Positions 32,366 to 39,675 of a stretch of DNA of 39,814 bases are shown here, one piece after another. The DNA is from Cyanobacteriota bacterium (lineage in GTDB: Bacteria; Cyanobacteriota; Cyanobacteriia; Cyanobacteriales; Microcoleaceae). Position numbers and translations under genes: made by a program. Positions within the stretch are counted from its first letter, which is position 1. The number at the start of each line of letters is the position of its first letter. The stretch lies in assembly GCA_025362325.1 (NCBI GenBank), contig JANYGO010000374.1, forward strand, positions 1-39,814, read 5' to 3'. The notes beneath the pieces are model-generated. The model saw nothing but the letters and a program-made list of their open reading frames with translations, was not told the origin of the DNA and searched no databases.

Positions 32366-33370
32366 GTGAAAAACAAATCGCTTCCTTCATCAGTAACAGT
32401 TAAGCTTGGCAAATTTGTCTGGACATCAATGTGGCAGTTAATGATGTCAAAACTAGCGCCGCCCGATCGCACCGGAGCATACATTCGCCCCAGCAGCAGT
32501 TTCCGCAACTTTGTCTCGACAGCACCAGACAACCCTTACGGGCCCGCCACGGCACGATATCGCCTGTTTGTGGGTAAAGGGTGCCCTTGGGCGCACCGCA
32601 CTCTGGTGACGAGGGCGCTCAAAGGGCTTGAAGATGCGATATCCGTGTCTGTTGTCTATCCCTCGGAAGGGGGAATGTGGGTGCTGGAGTCGGAGACTTT
32701 TGGCTGCAACACGATGCCGGAAATTTACCAGTTGGCTTTACCGGGCTATCAGGGGCGGTGTACGGTGCCGGTGCTGTGGGATGAGTCGAAAAAGGCGATC
32801 GTCAATAACGAGAGTGCGGAAATTATTGTGATGTTAAACTCGGAGTTTAACGAGTTTGCTAGCAATCCTCAAATGGATCTTTATCCTCTGGATTTGCGAT
32901 CGCAAATTGACGAGTGGAATGAGAAGATTTACCAATCGGTGAATAACGGCGTTTATCGCTGCGGTTTCGCGCAATCTCAGGCTGCTTATGACTCGGCTTG
33001 CACTGAATTGTTTGCTGTTTTAGACGAGATCGATCGATCGCTCTTGAGGAGTCGTTATCTTTGTGGCGATCAGGTGACTTTAGCAGACGTGCGGCTTTTT
33101 ACTACTCTATTCCGTTTTGATGTTGTTTACTACAGCTTGTTCAAATGCAATGTGCGACGCATTCAGGATTACGAGCATTTGGGAGCTTATCTGCGCGACT
33201 TGTACCAGTTACCGGGAGTTGCTGGCACTTGCGATTTGGAGGCTGTGAAGCGCGATTATTACGGCAATTTGTTCCCGCTGAATCCCGGCTGCATTATCCC
33301 CGCTGGGCCCGATCCGGCGAGTTTGCTCAAACCTCACGATCGCGCCGGGCTCAGAAACTGGGTTTCTTAA
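32366..33370 (+). CDS. Xi-class glutathione S-transferase (glutathionyl-hydroquinone reductase)
   Basis: 334 residues with GTG start (32366); no internal ATG before residue 22 is better placed. The thioredoxin-fold active site GKGCPWAHRTL has Cys73, and the following VVYPSEGGMWVLES, GRCTVPVLWD and NNESAEIIVML (the glutathione-binding ES pair) are signatures of the Xi class, which reduces glutathionyl-hydroquinones. The C-terminal helical domain includes YLCGDQVTLADVRLFTTLFRFDVVYY. The last residues (about DRAGLRNWVS) and the stop are encoded by a dispersed AGAAACCGGG-type repeat, so the tail is probably not native. Monocistronic. Confidence 0.92.
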   Translation: MKNKSLPSSVTVKLGKFVWTSMWQLMMSKLAPPDRTGAYIRPSSSFRNFVSTAPDNPYGPATARYRLFVGKGCPWAHRTLVTRALKGLEDAISVSVVYPSEGGMWVLESETFGCNTMPEIYQLALPGYQGRCTVPVLWDESKKAIVNNESAEIIVMLNSEFNEFASNPQMDLYPLDLRSQIDEWNEKIYQSVNNGVYRCGFAQSQAAYDSACTELFAVLDEIDRSLLRSRYLCGDQVTLADVRLFTTLFRFDVVYYSLFKCNVRRIQDYEHLGAYLRDLYQLPGVAGTCDLEAVKRDYYGNLFPLNPGCIIPAGPDPASLLKPHDRAGLRNWVS

Positions 33371-33480
33371 CTTAATCGGGCGTGAAGATGCCAGAATTAT
33401 CGATCGCGTGGGAGTCAGAAACCGGGTTTCTTCGTAAAATCTCGTGAGGATGCCAGAATTGTCGTAGAAACCCGGTTTCT
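33340..33480. repeat. AGAAACCGGG repeat cluster, two adjacent copies
   Basis: agaaactgggtttct at 33353-33367 overlaps the GST 3' end; agaaaccgggtttct at 33417-33431 pairs perfectly with agaaacccggtttct at 33466-33480. Between them the sequence cgtgaagatgccagaattatcg, repeated as cgtgaggatgccagaattg, is the same central module as in the 34341-34500 copies. Confidence 0.85.
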
Positions 33481-33502
33481 ATGATTGTCGATTATCTGGA
33501 TG

Positions 33503-34153
33503 TTATTCTTCAATTTCACTTGTTGGCTCGTTTACTTCTTCGTCTTTGACATCAAAATTAATTCGTTCGTAAATCTCTCTCAGCGGCATTTGAAATTCTA
33601 CTGATTCTAGGGTTAATACAGATTCCTCTGAATCATACTCTGTTAATACCCATTTGCCATCAGAGTTTTTTGCGAATTGTTCGATGTGATAGCTATATTG
33701 CTCTATTAAAATGTATTCTCGAAATTCCGGGATTGAGCGATAGGCGAGAAATTTGCCACCGCGATCGTAGTCTTTGGTTGAATTGGATAAAACCTCGACG
33801 ATTACCAGAGGATTTGTGACAATTGTTTTGTTACTTCCTTGATAGACTGGTTCTCCTTGAATTACCATGATATCGGGATAGACGTAGCGGCGAGTATGCG
33901 GTATCCACAGGCGCACATCATTGATAAATGTCTCGTAATCTTGACCATTCACAGTCAAGGGGAATTTGCGACAAAAATTCAGTGCGAGTTTGTTGTGGTT
34001 GGTTGTTCCGCCTGTCATTGGTACTATCTCCCCATCATGGTATTCACTTTTGTCGATCGCACTTTCTTCTAATGCGAGATATTCCTCTGGCGTGTAGTAG
34101 CGTTTTTCGGTTTGTGGTTGCTTTTCGGTTGCTGGTTTTTCTTGGGTTTGCAT
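33503..34153 (-). CDS. Uma2-family (DUF820) restriction-nuclease-fold protein
   Basis: 216 residues, Uma2/DUF820, abundant in cyanobacteria. N-terminal YYTPEEYLALEESA (19-32), SEYHDGEIVPMTGGT (36-50), then the PD-(D/E)xK-type residues: Asp94 in VYPDIMVI, Glu120 in PLVIVEVLS and Lys134 in RGGKFLAYRSI. The fold suggests a DNA endonuclease, but no function is established for most members and these genes are often in mobile or repeat-rich places, as here. The C-terminus is acidic. Flanked on both sides by clusters of inverted-repeat elements. Confidence 0.9.
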   Translation of the reverse strand: MQTQEKPATEKQPQTEKRYYTPEEYLALEESAIDKSEYHDGEIVPMTGGTTNHNKLALNFCRKFPLTVNGQDYETFINDVRLWIPHTRRYVYPDIMVIQGEPVYQGSNKTIVTNPLVIVEVLSNSTKDYDRGGKFLAYRSIPEFREYILIEQYSYHIEQFAKNSDGKWVLTEYDSEESVLTLESVEFQMPLREIYERINFDVKDEEVNEPTSEIEE

Positions 34154-34685
34154 TGTCGTTCCCTTCTGCTCTCAAGTGATTTTATGATAACATGAAATAA
34201 GTTATGAGGCTCTAAATTGAGGCGGATGAAATGACCTCATTCGGGGACATAGTTTACCAAACTTCTTCTCCTTCATTTGCGATTTTAATGCTCAGGTTTA
34301 TCTATCTTGATGTAGTTTAGGGCCGATCGCGTGGGTGTTCAGAAACCGGGTTTCTTACCCAAATCGGGCGTGAGGATGCCAGAATTATCGCAAAAATCCG
34401 GTTTCTTGGATGGTTGGGCGATCGCGCAGGGCTCAGAAACCGGGTTTCTTAACAAAATCGGGCGTGAAGATGCCAGAATTATCGCAGAAACCCGCTTTCT
34501 TGGAGGGTCGCGTGGGGAGTCAAAAACTGGGTTTAGCTCGTTCCCAGACTCCTTCCTGGTAACGAGGACAGGCTTTTGCCAGAAACCAAAAAACTCAAGC
34601 ACCATATCTTTACAAATCTTTACATAAAATTACCGATATATCGCGATATATCGTATAGTAAAGAAAGTTGATTTAGGATTCACAT
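34154..34685. repeat. Repeat cluster between Uma2 and PadR genes
   Basis: 532 nt without a gene, mostly two AGAAACCGGG elements: 34341-34355 with 34392-34406 (the right arm is degenerate) and 34435-34449 with 34486-34500 (one mismatch), plus a decayed third at 34522-34536. Each encloses tcgggcgtga(g/a)gatgccagaattatcg. A further short repeat (ctcgttcccagactccttcctggtaacgag) lies at about 34538-34567. The PadR promoter is at the right end. Confidence 0.85.
34634..34653. promoter_or_regulatory. 20-bp perfect palindrome at the PadR promoter
   Basis: cgatatatcgcgatatatcg reads the same on both strands. It sits 33 nt before the PadR-gene ATG, directly upstream of a possible -10 box tatagt (34654-34659), so a bound repressor would block RNA polymerase. 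It is the likely autoregulatory operator of the PadR protein. Confidence 0.7.
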
Positions 34686-35324
34686 ATGTTTAGACACTTT
34701 CGTTTCCACTTTCCGGCACTTGTATCGGCAGGAGTCAGTGAAGAGGATCTATCGCTTATCAGTCATTGGTTCCAGCATGGCAAGGAACACGGCAAGCATC
34801 ATGGCAAGCATCACGGCAAGCACTTTGGCGATGAAGTATTTGGTCGCGGGTGGGGAGACGAACACCGGACTCGTCGGGGTGACATCAAGTTCATCCTGCT
34901 GGAATTGTTATCCGAACACCCTGCTCACGGTTACGACTTGATCAAAAAAATGGAAACCCACAATAGCGGTTTCCGCCGTCTCAGTCCCGGCTCAGTATAT
35001 CCAACACTCCAGATGCTGGAGGACGGTGGTTATTTAAGCAGCACACAGGAAGGCGGTAAGAAGATTTACACGATTACTGATGAGGGCAGACAACTCTTGG
35101 CAGAGCGTGCCCAACAGGAAACTTCAGGCTCTCCTTGGGATGCCTTCAAAACCGTAATGATGGGTAAGCCCCAAGAGTTTATTGAGTTGCGGAATGTCAC
35201 AACAGAATTAGCTGCTGCTGTGATGCAAGTTGCTCGCAGCGGCAATGTTGAGCGAATCAATCGGGTGCGCGAGCTTTTAGAACAAGTTAAACGAGATATT
35301 TACGGGATTCTTGCTGAGAAATAA
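34686..35324 (+). CDS. PadR-family regulator with His-rich N-terminus (YqjI-like)
   Basis: 212 residues. The N-terminus has a His/Gly/Lys cluster, HGKEHGKHHGKHHGKHFGDE (31-50), likely metal-binding. The PadR winged helix follows at about 66-140: GDIKFILLELLSEHPAHGYDLIKKM, LSPGSVYPTLQMLEDGGYLSS, GGKKIYTITDEGRQLLAE. This order, His-rich tail then PadR domain, is that of E. coli YqjI, a nickel-responsive repressor of a ferric reductase gene and of itself. The C-terminal 60 residues form a helical dimerisation region. TAGGA lies about 8 nt before the ATG. No metal-transport or reductase gene lies immediately next to it, so it may regulate itself or a distant gene. Confidence 0.87.
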   Translation: MFRHFRFHFPALVSAGVSEEDLSLISHWFQHGKEHGKHHGKHHGKHFGDEVFGRGWGDEHRTRRGDIKFILLELLSEHPAHGYDLIKKMETHNSGFRRLSPGSVYPTLQMLEDGGYLSSTQEGGKKIYTITDEGRQLLAERAQQETSGSPWDAFKTVMMGKPQEFIELRNVTTELAAAVMQVARSGNVERINRVRELLEQVKRDIYGILAEK

Positions 35325-35691
35325 GTGATATCAATTCCGGCTGCACCGCAATAGCTGTTGACTGTTCGCTGTTGACTGTCAGTCAAAAAACAGAATGATG
35401 GTTGACTGTTCGCTGCCCTTCTCGATTCTACCAGGACGATGAAGCGCGGAATTGATATAACGGGTAAAATCAACCGGATTAGATGATGAAATTGCCCTCT
35501 GAGCGCGATCGGATACAACCATCGACAACGCGGCAAGGTCGGACACGGCAATGCCGTTTCCCTACCCCAAAATAATCGCGAACACTCCATCAGAGATGTA
35601 ACCATCGCCGGATTAATTGTAGGGAAACGGCACTGCCGTGTCCTGAATCTGGGTAATAAGTGGTCAGTTTCCAGGCGAAACTGACCACTTA
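35325..35691. repeat. Repeat-rich gap with a 24-bp inverted repeat
   Basis: 367 nt without a gene between convergent ends. ggacacggcaatgccgtttc-ccta (35541-35564) and tagggaaacggcactgccgt-gtcc (35621-35644) are reverse complements with one mismatch and a 56-nt spacer. Upstream, tgttgactgttcgctg and gttgactgttcgctg form short direct repeats (about 35353-35415). A further palindrome, agtggtcagttt...aaactgaccact (35659-35690), lies just after the AbiEii-like stop and may be its terminator. Confidence 0.7.
35659..35690 (-). terminator. Hairpin at the 3' end of the AbiEii-like gene
   Basis: agtggtcagttt (35659-35670) and aaactgaccact (35679-35690) are perfect 12-bp complements around an 8-nt loop, ending 2 nt from the stop of the minus-strand gene, whose transcript continues into ataagtggtc. 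Confidence 0.7.
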
Positions 35692-36732
35692 TTAATCAAC
35701 GTTATTTATAGTCTCGCTATATGTCCTGACTGTTATTTCCCGGCCTAAATCCTGAGCTAGTAAATCGATACCGTCAATAACTTGATTTGGCTCTGCGATA
35801 CTCAAAACCTCATAGCATTTTTCCCGATAATCGGGACGATCTTGGAAATACTGAATCGCTCGATCCAGCGGTTCCATAACTTGATAAGCTGCTTCCGCTT
35901 TGTCGATCGCCTTTTGGGGAATCGGAGTCGCTAACCTTTGAATAGCCAAGTCGATTAAATCTCTAGAATTTACCCGATCGCTCGGCCATCGATCCGCATT
36001 TGCCAACAACTTTTCTGCTATACTATCAATTTGATTCAAACAAGGAACAGGCGACCAATTTGGATAATTTGGTTCGCCAAACTCAATTCGCCCTTCACAA
36101 ACCATCTCGAACTTAATAGTAGTGTCCCCCACAATAACTGGAAATCTTATCCCATATTGGTTGGCTTGAATATCATTCGGGAGAACAATACGCGCGGCGA
36201 AGCTATCCCCAAGGGAATCGCGACTACCAAAAATCGCATCATAGCCTCCTTCAGCAACTTTGCGGCGCAGGAGACGGTAGCCATCATCCATCGGACACAT
36301 AAAGTCAATATCCTGGCTCAACCGATATTCTCCGTGTTCCATACTTACCAGGGTTCCGCCGCCAAAATACGCCCGACATTCCTGTAAAAAATCGACATTC
36401 AAGTGGCTGAGTACAGTTAGTATCTTTTGATGAATTTCGCGTTTAAACATTGCTTTAAAACTCACCCAATTTTCGGGATTCTTTGGCATGAAACTGCTTC
36501 CCAGTTCCGCTATTAACCAAGATTGATAATGTTGGCTAATTGCTTGAATAAAAGCCAGTTCCTCCGAGCTAGGTTTTCCCAACACTCCCCAATAATGCCA
36601 GCCGGATTCGTAGCGGCATAGCATTTCCTTGAAACTCAATTTTTTGACATCAGCAATTTGCCAGCAGATAGCTTGAAGAAATGGTAGTTCTGCGGGAACT
36701 TTAAATGCGGTTGCTATTTCTTCATTGTTCAT
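35692..36732 (-). CDS. Nucleotidyltransferase of the AbiEii/AbiGii toxin family, solitary
   Basis: 346 residues. The nucleotidyltransferase core is AYFGGGTLVSMEHGEYRLSQDIDFM (121-145): the GGGT turn and the R-x-S-x-D-I-D pattern with Asp141 and Asp143 as metal ligands; PCLNQIDSIAEKLLANADRW and NSRDLIDLAIQR follow, the characteristic AbiEii ending motifs. AbiEii toxins transfer nucleotides to tRNA acceptor ends and are normally encoded after the AbiEi antitoxin; no such antitoxin lies on either side. The N-terminal about 95 residues (LPFLQAICWQIADVKKLSFKEMLCRYESGWHYWGVLG) are an extra domain not in classical AbiEii and might replace the antitoxin. Confidence 0.85.
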   Translation of the reverse strand: MNNEEIATAFKVPAELPFLQAICWQIADVKKLSFKEMLCRYESGWHYWGVLGKPSSEELAFIQAISQHYQSWLIAELGSSFMPKNPENWVSFKAMFKREIHQKILTVLSHLNVDFLQECRAYFGGGTLVSMEHGEYRLSQDIDFMCPMDDGYRLLRRKVAEGGYDAIFGSRDSLGDSFAARIVLPNDIQANQYGIRFPVIVGDTTIKFEMVCEGRIEFGEPNYPNWSPVPCLNQIDSIAEKLLANADRWPSDRVNSRDLIDLAIQRLATPIPQKAIDKAEAAYQVMEPLDRAIQYFQDRPDYREKCYEVLSIAEPNQVIDGIDLLAQDLGREITVRTYSETINNVD

Positions 36733-36750
36733 CGGCTTTCGGGGAAAGCG

Positions 36751-36860
36751 AGGCAGAGCCTCTGGATATACGTTACCAGGCTCTGCCTGGTAACGAGTAA
36801 TTTCTTCCAGTCCGCGCAGGCGGACTTTGTTTGTTTAGCCCCGAATTCTATTCGGCGCGT
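36751..36860. repeat. Two hairpin repeats upstream of the AbiEii-like gene
   Basis: aggcagagcct (36751-36761) and aggctctgcct (36778-36788) form an 11-bp inverted repeat. Then agtccgcgcaggcggact (36809-36826) and a gaattctattcgg palindrome follow, the composite hairpin type also at 28446-28463. The gap otherwise separates the 5' end of one minus gene from the 3' end of the next. Confidence 0.7.
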
Positions 36861-36876
36861 TCTATTCCGTAAGTTC

Positions 36877-37803
36877 CTAACTTCCCGATAAAATCTCTTC
36901 GAGTGCTAATTTCAGCGTCGGATATTGATATTGAAAACCGCTAGCCAAAGTTTGTTTCGGCAACACTTTCTGCCCTTCTAAAACAACTTTTGCCCCGTCT
37001 CCCAACAGCATTTCTAAAGCAAAACTTGGCACCGGCAACCAAGAAGGCCGCTGCAAAACTTCCCCTAAAGTTTGACACAATTCATTCATCCGCACCGGAT
37101 TCGGTGCTGTCGCATTCAAAACGCCTTCAACTTGCGAATTTTGCAGAGTATACAAAATTAAATCAACCACATCCTCGCGGTGAATCCAAGAAAACCACTG
37201 TTTTCCTGTCCCAATCGGCCCGCCTGCAAATAGTTTAAAAGGTGGCAGCATTTTAGCCAGCGCGCCTCCCATTCCCAAAACTATCCCCAGCCGCAAAATT
37301 GCTAGCCGCGTTCCCGCATTTTTTGCAGGTTGGGCGGCTGCTTCCCAGTCTTTGCAGACTGTTGCTAAAAAATCGTTTCCCGCAGGGCTGTTTTCGTCAA
37401 ACTCGGCGGTTTCGCTGGTGCCGTAATAGCCGATCGCCGATGCGCTCACAAACACCGATGGTCTAGGATTAGCATTGACGCTCGCCTCCACCAATTTTGC
37501 CGTCGTCAGTTTGCGACTATCCAGAATTGCTTGCTGGCGCGCCTGAGTCCACCTTTCCTCCGCAATGGGAACCCCGGCTAAATTTACAACACCATCGCAG
37601 CCCGCGATCGACTTTTGCCAATCACCAGACTCGGCCGGAGTGTAGGCGACAACTTCCAAATTCGGATAAGCTGAAGCGGGAAAAACTCGCCCAGCCTTTG
37701 CCGCATCCCGGCTCAAAACCACCACTTGATGTCCCGCAGCTTGCAGCTTCTCCACCAGCCGGCTACCTACAAATCCCGTTGCTCCCGCGATCGCTACTTT
37801 CAT
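36877..37803 (-). CDS. TIGR01777-family NAD-dependent epimerase (SDR-extended fold)
   Basis: 308 residues, normal length. Rossmann NAD(P) motif IAGATGFVGSRLVEKL (4-19); GCDGVVNLAGVPIAEERWTQARQQAILDSR; VSASAIGYYG (about 122-131, with the YxxxK-region Tyr); FSWIHREDVVDLILYTL and the C-terminal VLPKQTLASGFQYQYPTLKLALEEIL, all standard for TIGR01777 (the SulA/YfcH-like group; plant homologues GIANT CHLOROPLAST 1/SulA affect plastid division). A role in cell division has been reported for the family, but substrate and reaction are undefined. Confidence 0.92.
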   Translation of the reverse strand: MKVAIAGATGFVGSRLVEKLQAAGHQVVVLSRDAAKAGRVFPASAYPNLEVVAYTPAESGDWQKSIAGCDGVVNLAGVPIAEERWTQARQQAILDSRKLTTAKLVEASVNANPRPSVFVSASAIGYYGTSETAEFDENSPAGNDFLATVCKDWEAAAQPAKNAGTRLAILRLGIVLGMGGALAKMLPPFKLFAGGPIGTGKQWFSWIHREDVVDLILYTLQNSQVEGVLNATAPNPVRMNELCQTLGEVLQRPSWLPVPSFALEMLLGDGAKVVLEGQKVLPKQTLASGFQYQYPTLKLALEEILSGS

Positions 37804-37952
37804 CTTTCTTCCCGCACTTCATATCAACAGCAGTTTACACGATCGCCCAAACCAGTTTTAAATTATACAAAAATAAATAGCAAGCTCGATCGCCTCCCCA
37901 CAAGCCAAGTCTATTTTCATTAAACTGATAAAGGACGCGAGGAATACAAACA

Positions 37953-39584
37953 ATGCCTGCACAAAAACCAAAGCTTCTAATTGCTGCCGCTATTATCGCA
38001 GCAGGTAGCGCCGCGGTCTACTTTTACTTCCAGGGTTTGAGCCAACAAGTCTCCAACCCCCAAGACAGCGCCAAAGTTGTACCCGACGAAGCAATGATGG
38101 CCGCCTTCATCTCCCCCAATCCCCAAGCGCTGTCCCAGTTGCAGCAATTTGGCACCCCGGGCGCTCAAAAGTTGATCGGCCTGGGTTTGAAGACCTTTCA
38201 AGAACAAAGCTTGGCAGGCACTCAAATCGACTTTGAGAGAGACTTAAAGCCTTGGCTGGGCGGCGTGATGGTGGCCTTGTTACCCCCTGACGCTGCGGCG
38301 AAAACAGAGCCTCCTAAACTGCTCGTTGTAGTCAGCGTCAAAAATAAAATTAGCGCCTGGAATTTTGCGAATAAATTAAAATCTCAGCAAGGCGCAACAA
38401 TTCAAGAAAGCGAGTATAAAGGAGTTAAAATTTCTGAGATTGCAGAGCCAACCGGCAAGCGCTACAGTGTGGCTTTGCTAAACGACCAATTAGTCATGGC
38501 TCCTTTGAGAAAGCCTGTGGAAATGGCGATCGACACTTTTAAAGGATCACCCTCCCTCGCCACCCAGCAGAGTACAACTAAGTTTTTTGCAGAAAGTGCT
38601 GGGGTACCGAATCCGATCGCAACTATTTACATTGCTGACTATCCTGCTGCAATCGAGCAATTAAAAGCTAATTTGCCCGATGATTTCCAGTTGCCTTCGA
38701 CAGTGCTTGCGCAGTTCAAACAAGTTAAGTCTTTGGTAGCGGGAATTGGGGCGGATAGTGCGGGATTGAGAATCAAAACTATCGCTCAGTTAGACCCTAA
38801 ATTCGCACAGCAAAAGCCGCAAGTCGCATCGAAATTGTTGCCCAGATTTCCCGGCGAAACCATTGCTTTAGTCGGCGGCAAGGGAATTAATCAAATTTGG
38901 TCGCAGGCGACAGCAGAGGCAAAAGATAGCCCGGAAGTTGACAGGGGAATTCAACAGGTGAGGAGTAGTTTTAAACGGTTGGATTTGGATGCGGATCGTG
39001 ATGTTTTTGGGTGGATGAATGGGGAATTTGCGATCGGGGCGATCGGTTCGGATCAAGGTATTTTGTCTCAGTTAGGGATGGGGGCGGCGATGATTTTTGA
39101 AACGAGCGATCGCCCCGCAGCGGAAGCCACCCTCAAAAAACTAGATGCGATCGCCAAAAGCAATCCCACAGTCAGCGTCGCCCCCAGACAAGTGCAGGGT
39201 AAAGAGGTTACAGAGTGGCAAATACCGCAGCAAGGCACTTTATTCGGGCACGGTTGGCTGAATGAAAATTCTGTATTTGTCGCTTTCGGCGGCCCTTTAG
39301 TTGATGTCATCACGACAGCGCCGCCGCAACCGTTAAGCAGTAGTCCGAGTTTTCAGGCGATCGCCACTGCTTTACCGCAGGCCAACCAAGGTTACTTTTA
39401 CATAGATATGGAAAAAACCATGTCATGGGCCAACCGTTATTTGCTCGCAGTACAGCCCAATTTAGTTTCGCCGCCCGTCGCTGAAGTCCTCAATTCTCTC
39501 CGAGGAGTCAGCGTAGCCACAACTTCGACAGAACCAACAACTGCTCAGCTTGATATGCTTTTTGCCTTCAAATCTAGCAATTAG
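37953..39584 (+). CDS. DUF3352 protein, membrane-anchored, secreted
   Basis: 543 residues. An N-terminal signal anchor (KLLIAAAIIAAGSAAVYFYFQG) is followed by a DUF3352 domain: VPDEAMMAAFISPNPQALSQLQQFGTPGAQKLI, IDFERDLKPWLGGVMVALLP, LLVVVSVKNKISAWNFANKL, LNDQLVMAPLRKPVEMAIDTFKG, YFYIDMEKTMSWANRYLLA. DUF3352 is common in cyanobacteria with no known role; the domain is repeated loosely and probably all extracytoplasmic. AAAGGACGCGAGGAA gives AGGA near the start. It is divergent from the epimerase across 149 nt. Confidence 0.9.
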   Translation: MPAQKPKLLIAAAIIAAGSAAVYFYFQGLSQQVSNPQDSAKVVPDEAMMAAFISPNPQALSQLQQFGTPGAQKLIGLGLKTFQEQSLAGTQIDFERDLKPWLGGVMVALLPPDAAAKTEPPKLLVVVSVKNKISAWNFANKLKSQQGATIQESEYKGVKISEIAEPTGKRYSVALLNDQLVMAPLRKPVEMAIDTFKGSPSLATQQSTTKFFAESAGVPNPIATIYIADYPAAIEQLKANLPDDFQLPSTVLAQFKQVKSLVAGIGADSAGLRIKTIAQLDPKFAQQKPQVASKLLPRFPGETIALVGGKGINQIWSQATAEAKDSPEVDRGIQQVRSSFKRLDLDADRDVFGWMNGEFAIGAIGSDQGILSQLGMGAAMIFETSDRPAAEATLKKLDAIAKSNPTVSVAPRQVQGKEVTEWQIPQQGTLFGHGWLNENSVFVAFGGPLVDVITTAPPQPLSSSPSFQAIATALPQANQGYFYIDMEKTMSWANRYLLAVQPNLVSPPVAEVLNSLRGVSVATTSTEPTTAQLDMLFAFKSSN

Positions 39585-39675
39585 GCGATCGGTAATCGGT
39601 AATTGGTAATTGGTAATCGGGAATTCTATCCGTTACATCCGCTACACAATCCGTTGCCGAACTTCCTTACATTCT
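39585..39675. repeat. Short tandem array and a copy of the 39-bp repeat
   Basis: Five to six units of ggtaat(c/t)g run from 39590 to 39620. Then 39625-39668, read on the minus strand, is aaggaagttcggcaacggat... up to the gatagaatt end, matching the unit repeated three times inside the glycosyltransferase gene at 4741-4857. It abuts the insertion sequence start. Confidence 0.85.

Noticed and set aside
34331-34627. 98-codon ORF with repeated KPGFL-like segments
   Set aside because: It consists of AGAAACCGGG repeat copies read in one frame; both strands show similar ORFs and there is no ribosome-binding site.
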